Shown piece after piece: positions 48,631-52,412 of a stretch of 52,412 nucleotides of DNA (positions are counted from its first letter, which is position 1; every line of letters begins with the position of its first letter). The DNA lies in NCBI GenBank assembly GCA_037179335.1, contig JAKZHN010000069.1, positions 1 to 52,412 of the forward strand, read 5' to 3'. The notes under the pieces are model-generated. The model did no database searches and was not told where the DNA came from. It was given only the letters and a program-made list of their open reading frames with translations. Made by a program: the position numbers and the translations under genes. Source of the DNA: Cyclaneusma minus (lineage: Eukaryota; Ascomycota; Leotiomycetes; Marthamycetales; Marthamycetaceae).

Positions 48631-48997
48631 GATGGCTGGTGTGTAAGATGTAGATTTTGTCGGATAGTGTGTAGTGGGAGTGAGATCGGACAGAGAAGGA
48701 ATTGTCAGAAAGTGGAAAAGTCGGTTATATCACAAGAACCGGGCGGGTGTTATGTGGGTTGTGAAAGCTGCAGCCTGCGGGGTGCCATCAGAAAGTTCGA
48801 GAGGAACCCGGTCCTGCCACAAGATACCGCCTTTGATGCCGCCTGATCAGGAATGGCCAGATCAAATGTGCGTCACGAAATCTCAGATAATGTCAAACAC
48901 TTTTCACCTTCACGACTGAAAATCAACATAAAAGTGAGCCTTTCGATCCACCTTTCGATTTGTGATCGAACATCAAAATATTCGACGATTTTCACAA
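48631..48997. promoter_or_regulatory. Divergent promoter, SGT1 / RIO1
   Basis: 367 bp lie between the two start codons. Both genes serve basic growth functions, so shared regulation is plausible. I see no distinct motif. Confidence 0.5.
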
Positions 48998-50751
48998 ATG
49001 TCGGAAAATATGGAATCGCCGGCTGCAGCCCTTGTGCCTTCCCACGAGTATATTCCCAATCATGGCTACAGCAACCCCGCCACCGGCGACGATATTGCCC
49101 CACCAGTTGGGACCGAGACTTCTCAAAACCACGACGGCGACCTAGAATACGACGAGGAGTATGACGACTTGTTCGACGATGACGACCAAGATGACATAGA
49201 CGGCCTGGATTTCGACCCCTCGTCCTCCGACCTCACCAAGTCCTACAACCGCCAGCGTAAACTCGCAGATCCCAATCAATCAGCACCGAAAATCAACCCC
49301 CAAAAACCTGCCGCAAACACAAAAGCCAGCGTCGATGACCAAGTAACCAGTCTCGCCAAGCATGCGGCGAAGATCAGACTGGATGGCGGCGGACTGGGTG
49401 GCAAGGAGGCACGCGGCTCCGAAAAAGACAAATCTGACCGCGCTACCAGCGAACAGGTGCTGGATCCACGGACGCGAATGCTTTTGTTGCAGATGATCAA
49501 CAGGGGTATTGTGAGCGAGATCAACGGCTGCATAAGCACAGGAAAGGAGGCCAACGTCTACGGTGCTCTGACGACCCCTGAGGATGACGCCGACGCACCT
49601 CCTATACACCGTGCTGTCAAAGTCTACAAAACCAGCATTCTGGTGTTCAAGGACCGTGATCGCTATGTGACAGGAGAGCACCGTTTCCGGAACGGCTATA
49701 ACAAGTCCAACAACCGAGCAATGGTGAAAGTCTGGGCCGAGAAAGAGATGCGAAATCTTCGACGTCTTTACAATGCCGGCATCCCGTGTCCCGAGCCCGT
49801 CTATCTGCGTCTGCACGTGCTAGTCATGGGATTCCTAGGGGACAGGAAAGGATGGGCAGCCCCACGACTCCGCGACGTCGAGCTGCCCGGCTCACCAGCC
49901 GAGATCGAAGAGCAATGGCGAGTTTTATACTTGCAACTATTGGGTCTGATGCGGCGCATGTACCAGGTGTGCAGACTCGTCCACGCCGATCTGAGCGAGT
50001 ACAACATCCTGTACCACCAGAAGAAGCTCTTCATCATCGACGTGTCGCAGTCCGTAGAGCACGACCATCCCCGCTCGCTTGAGTTCCTGCGCATGGACAT
50101 CAAGAACTGCTCCGACTTCTTCCGTCGCAAGGGTGTCAACGTGCTGAGCGAACGAGTGCTATTCGAGTTCATTACGAACCACAAAGATCCTGTTGAGGAA
50201 CCGGGACTGGCGGAGACACTGGAAGTGCTTTACAAGAATCGACAAGAGGAAGAGGAAGAGACGGAGCAGCAGGAGGTCGACAATGAGGTCTTCAGGCAGC
50301 AGTACATTCCTCAGAATCTGGACCAGGTCTACGATATCGAGCGCGATGCGGAGAAGATTGGTCAGGGACAGGGAGATGATCTGGTGTACAAGAATTTGCT
50401 GGCAGTGAACGGGCCATCGAAAGAGGGTGCGCAAGGAGAGGATGACGATAGCAGCTCGGAGGATGGTAGTGAGGACGAGGAGGGAGGTGCGAGAGTTGAG
50501 GGAGAGGACAGTGATGACGAGAGTCGCTTCGAGAAGGGCACACCGCGGGGTAAGAGATTCGAGGACAAGGATGCCAAGAGGGTAAGTTCATCAATTCACA
50601 TCTTACCTGCGATTGTCTTTACGGTTACTGACAAGCACCACAGGAGCACAAGAAGGCTGTGAAGGAAGAGAAACGGGAGAAGCGGAAAGAGAAGATGCCC
50701 AAGCATCTGAAGAAGAGACTGGTGAACACGACTGGGAAGCACAAGAAATAG
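48998..50751 (+). CDS. RIO1: RIO1 atypical serine kinase
   Basis: An atypical protein kinase/ATPase needed for late 40S ribosomal subunit maturation. Exons are 48998-50581 and 50644-50751, giving 563 residues. The acidic N-terminus (DDLFDDDDQDDIDGLDFD) is typical. Kinase landmarks are STGKEANVYGA (180-190) as the flexible P-loop, AVKVYK with Lys208, HADLSEYN with catalytic Asp331, and IIDVSQSVEHDHP with metal-binding Asp348. The C-terminus is acidic (DDSSSEDGSEDEEGG), then basic (KKAVKEEKREKRKEKMPKHLKKR) in exon 2, as in other fungal Rio1. ATG at 48998 is the first in frame and has an ACAAATG context. It is intact. Confidence 0.95.
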
Positions 50752-51161
50752 ATCTTGGTAGAGTATGCTTTTCAATGCATCAAGTCCAGAGCTCATTGTC
50801 TCCTCCTGACATTCTGTACCTGTGCCAATTTGTCAGTGACTGCTTGCATGCTCATTGTCTTCCAATCTTCTCGTCACTTTTGCAACACATCACCGTTATG
50901 TCAACATGTAGGTCTGGGTTGCTGCTTTTATCACATGTGTCTGCGCAGACCGTGCTCTTTTTTTCCCTTTCTTGGCTTTCCATTATTCCATTGTGTGCGG
51001 TGTTCGCAATTTGTAAACTTTCTCGCGTGCTAGTGTTGGAAAGCCACATATTCCAAAGCTCTGACACAGTCCACTCAGGAGAATTGCTGGAACCCGCCTG
51101 TGTCCTTTTCGTGTTCGCATTTTCGGTTTTTGAACTTTTCCGTCAACCAGCGTTGAAGGCT

Positions 51162-51216
51162 GGATTTCTCAGTTACTTGGATTACTCGATTACTTTGAGT
51201 TCTCCCAGTTCTCTGG
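51162..51216. repeat. Short array of the 19-bp family
   Basis: Units of 19, 17 and 19 bp (GGATTTCTCAGTTACTTGG, ATTACTCGATTACTTTG, AGTTCTCCCAGTTCTCTGG). Confidence 0.65.
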
Positions 51217-51752
51217 ATTGTTGCAACGCTCGAATTCTCAGAACTATTGCTTCAACTTTCTGTGCGTGGCGCGTGTGCAGTGGCACGATTGGGTCAATCA
51301 GGAGCTGGCACCCGCCTACACCCGCCTCCTTTTCGTTTTCGCTTTTTAAAGTTTCCCGTCAACCAACGTTGAAGAACTTGACACATCGCACAGCGCTCTG
51401 ACCATCACCATCTGAGGCCAACCATTCATAAGAATGTTCGGAACTCCCGTCTCCTTTTCCCCTTTCGTCAATGCGTCTCGTACTCGGGCTCACTGCGTTG
51501 GTTTTCTAGGCCTTTTCCGCCAACCAGTGTTGAAATGTTCTCCGATGCAGCGCTCCCAACTCCCACAATGTCAGGCCACGTCGCTCAGGAGAAGCACAGA
51601 CGTCCGACACCTTTTTCGCAAACCATGGGTGAAGAGCTCCGTCTTTTGTCTTCCTCGCTTTTCTCGCAAGCTACCACGTAGGTCTGGGTTCGAGTGTTTC
51701 TTGCTGTCGGCCACGTGTAAGTGGATAACTTCTAGTTGGTACCTAGTTATCT

Positions 51753-51885
51753 GGACTTCTCAGTTACTTGGATTCCACTTGACTACTGTGAATTCTCTCA
51801 ATTACTCTAACTTCTCTCAATTACCTCGGTTTCGTTCGATTGCTTTGACTCATCTCAATGACTTTGGGTCTCGCCAGTTCCTTGG
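51753..51885. repeat. 19-bp tandem array, seven units
   Basis: Seven consecutive 19-bp units starting at 51,753, 51,772, 51,791, 51,810, 51,829, 51,848 and 51,867, for example GGACTTCTCAGTTACTTGG and AATTCTCTCAATTACTCTA. The period is exact although units share only about half to three quarters of their bases. Confidence 0.85.
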
Positions 51886-52282
51886 AGTGTTGCAATAATG
51901 GTTCGCGCGTTGTGAGTCAGAGCGTCCTCTCCTATCCCCCTTTCGGCGTGCGCCATTGTTGCAACTATGGTTCGCAGGATGATGTGACTCAGAACGCCAT
52001 CTCCCATCCCCCTTTCGGCAGCGCACACACCGACCTCTCAACTCGCAACTCTGGTTCAACACCACGCCTGGGCCCCTCTACCAGACTACCAGGAATAACG
52101 AGCTGGCAAACAATTGACCTCGCACAATGAGTGTTGCCAACTAGTGCGACTCAGGTAGGTATAAATGAGCGGTCCCCCCTCCAAATTCTGCGCTCAAGAA
52201 GATTGTTTGGCTTGCTCCGGGGGATTGCCTATTCCTATGAGCTTTTCTTTCGCATCTCAGATATTGCCTATGGCTCTTTTCG

Positions 52283-52354
52283 TCCAGTCCGTCTCTTTTC
52301 CAAATATCAGCTCGTCACGAGAAGAGCTGATATTTGGAAAAGAGACGGACTGGA
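52283..52354. repeat. Perfect 31-bp inverted repeat with 10-nt loop
   Basis: The left arm 52,283-52,313 and right arm 52,324-52,354 are exact reverse complements; the loop is GTCACGAGAA. It could be a fold-back element end, a hairpin small-RNA precursor or an assembly fold-back. No flanking gene or promoter is recognised. Confidence 0.9.
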
Positions 52355-52412
52355 TGTATTTTTCGAACTAGAAATAATTACCTTACCTAGTTGACATTCC
52401 GAGTCTGGAACA

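Larger units (their letters stand above)
50752..52412. other. Gene-free tail rich in degenerate repeats
   Basis: I find no supportable gene. A motif of the form TTTTCCGTCAACCAGCGTTGAAG recurs in altered form near 51,135, 51,350, 51,510 and 51,615. Another, CCCCCTTTCGGC, occurs near 51,938 and 52,010. Two 19-bp-type arrays and a perfect long inverted repeat are listed separately. Confidence 0.5.

Noticed and set aside
50613..51401. 262-residue open frame after RIO1
   Set aside because: It overlaps the RIO1 last exon in another frame and runs into repeat sequence; no domain.

Overview
The window looks like nuclear DNA of a filamentous ascomycete (Pezizomycotina). Genes have short introns with GT..AG borders and CTAAC-type branch sites. 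The single-copy genes SGT1, RIO1 and SPO11 are fungal in form. Two extremely AT-rich blocks (1 to about 4,230 and about 19,030 to 36,830) show the TpA-rich, stop-riddled wreckage expected from repeat-induced point mutation (RIP). I cannot name the species.

Layout. 1-4,230: AT-rich block with no recoverable gene. 4,491-11,164: phenolic acid decarboxylase and an FAD monooxygenase on the minus strand, then a questin-oxidase-like gene on the plus strand with a TA-flanked MITE inside its last intron. 11,796-18,007: three genes in a row that each carry one in-frame TAA or TAG: an aldo/keto reductase pseudogene (also frameshifted), an unknown minus-strand gene, and a minus-strand DUF3716-like Cys-cluster gene. 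19,027-36,831: one LTR retrotransposon with 212/213-bp LTRs and target duplication AGACC. It was invaded by a minus-oriented Ty3/gypsy element (22,881-30,509, 344-bp LTRs, target duplication CCTTT). A 2-kb TIR element (31,559-33,532, 9-bp target duplication) sits inside a further minus-strand reverse transcriptase remnant. 36,840-52,412: an oxidosqualene cyclase (minus) diverging from SPO11 (plus), two copies of a tRNA-like SINE, a frameshifted coding relic, a secreted SnoaL-like protein, divergent SGT1 and RIO1, and a gene-free tail rich in degenerate repeats ending in a perfect 31-bp inverted repeat.

How the parts relate. Decarboxylase, FAD monooxygenase, questin-oxidase-like enzyme and the broken reductase are all aromatic-type redox or decarboxylation functions lying side by side, so a small aromatic-compound locus, partly decayed, is a reasonable inference. 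The cyclase is lanosterol-synthase-like but has DCISE where DCTAE is canonical. SGT1, RIO1 and SPO11 are housekeeping or meiotic genes that appear intact.

The least explained signal is a family of 19-bp tandem repeats. It is found inside the intronic MITE (8 units), near 8.56 kb (5 units), near 51.75 kb (7 units) and in degenerate form at 37.65 and 51.16 kb. The period stays at 19 bp while the sequence drifts. The second is the sharp fading of RIP toward the outer ends of the LTRs, seen in both nested retrotransposons.
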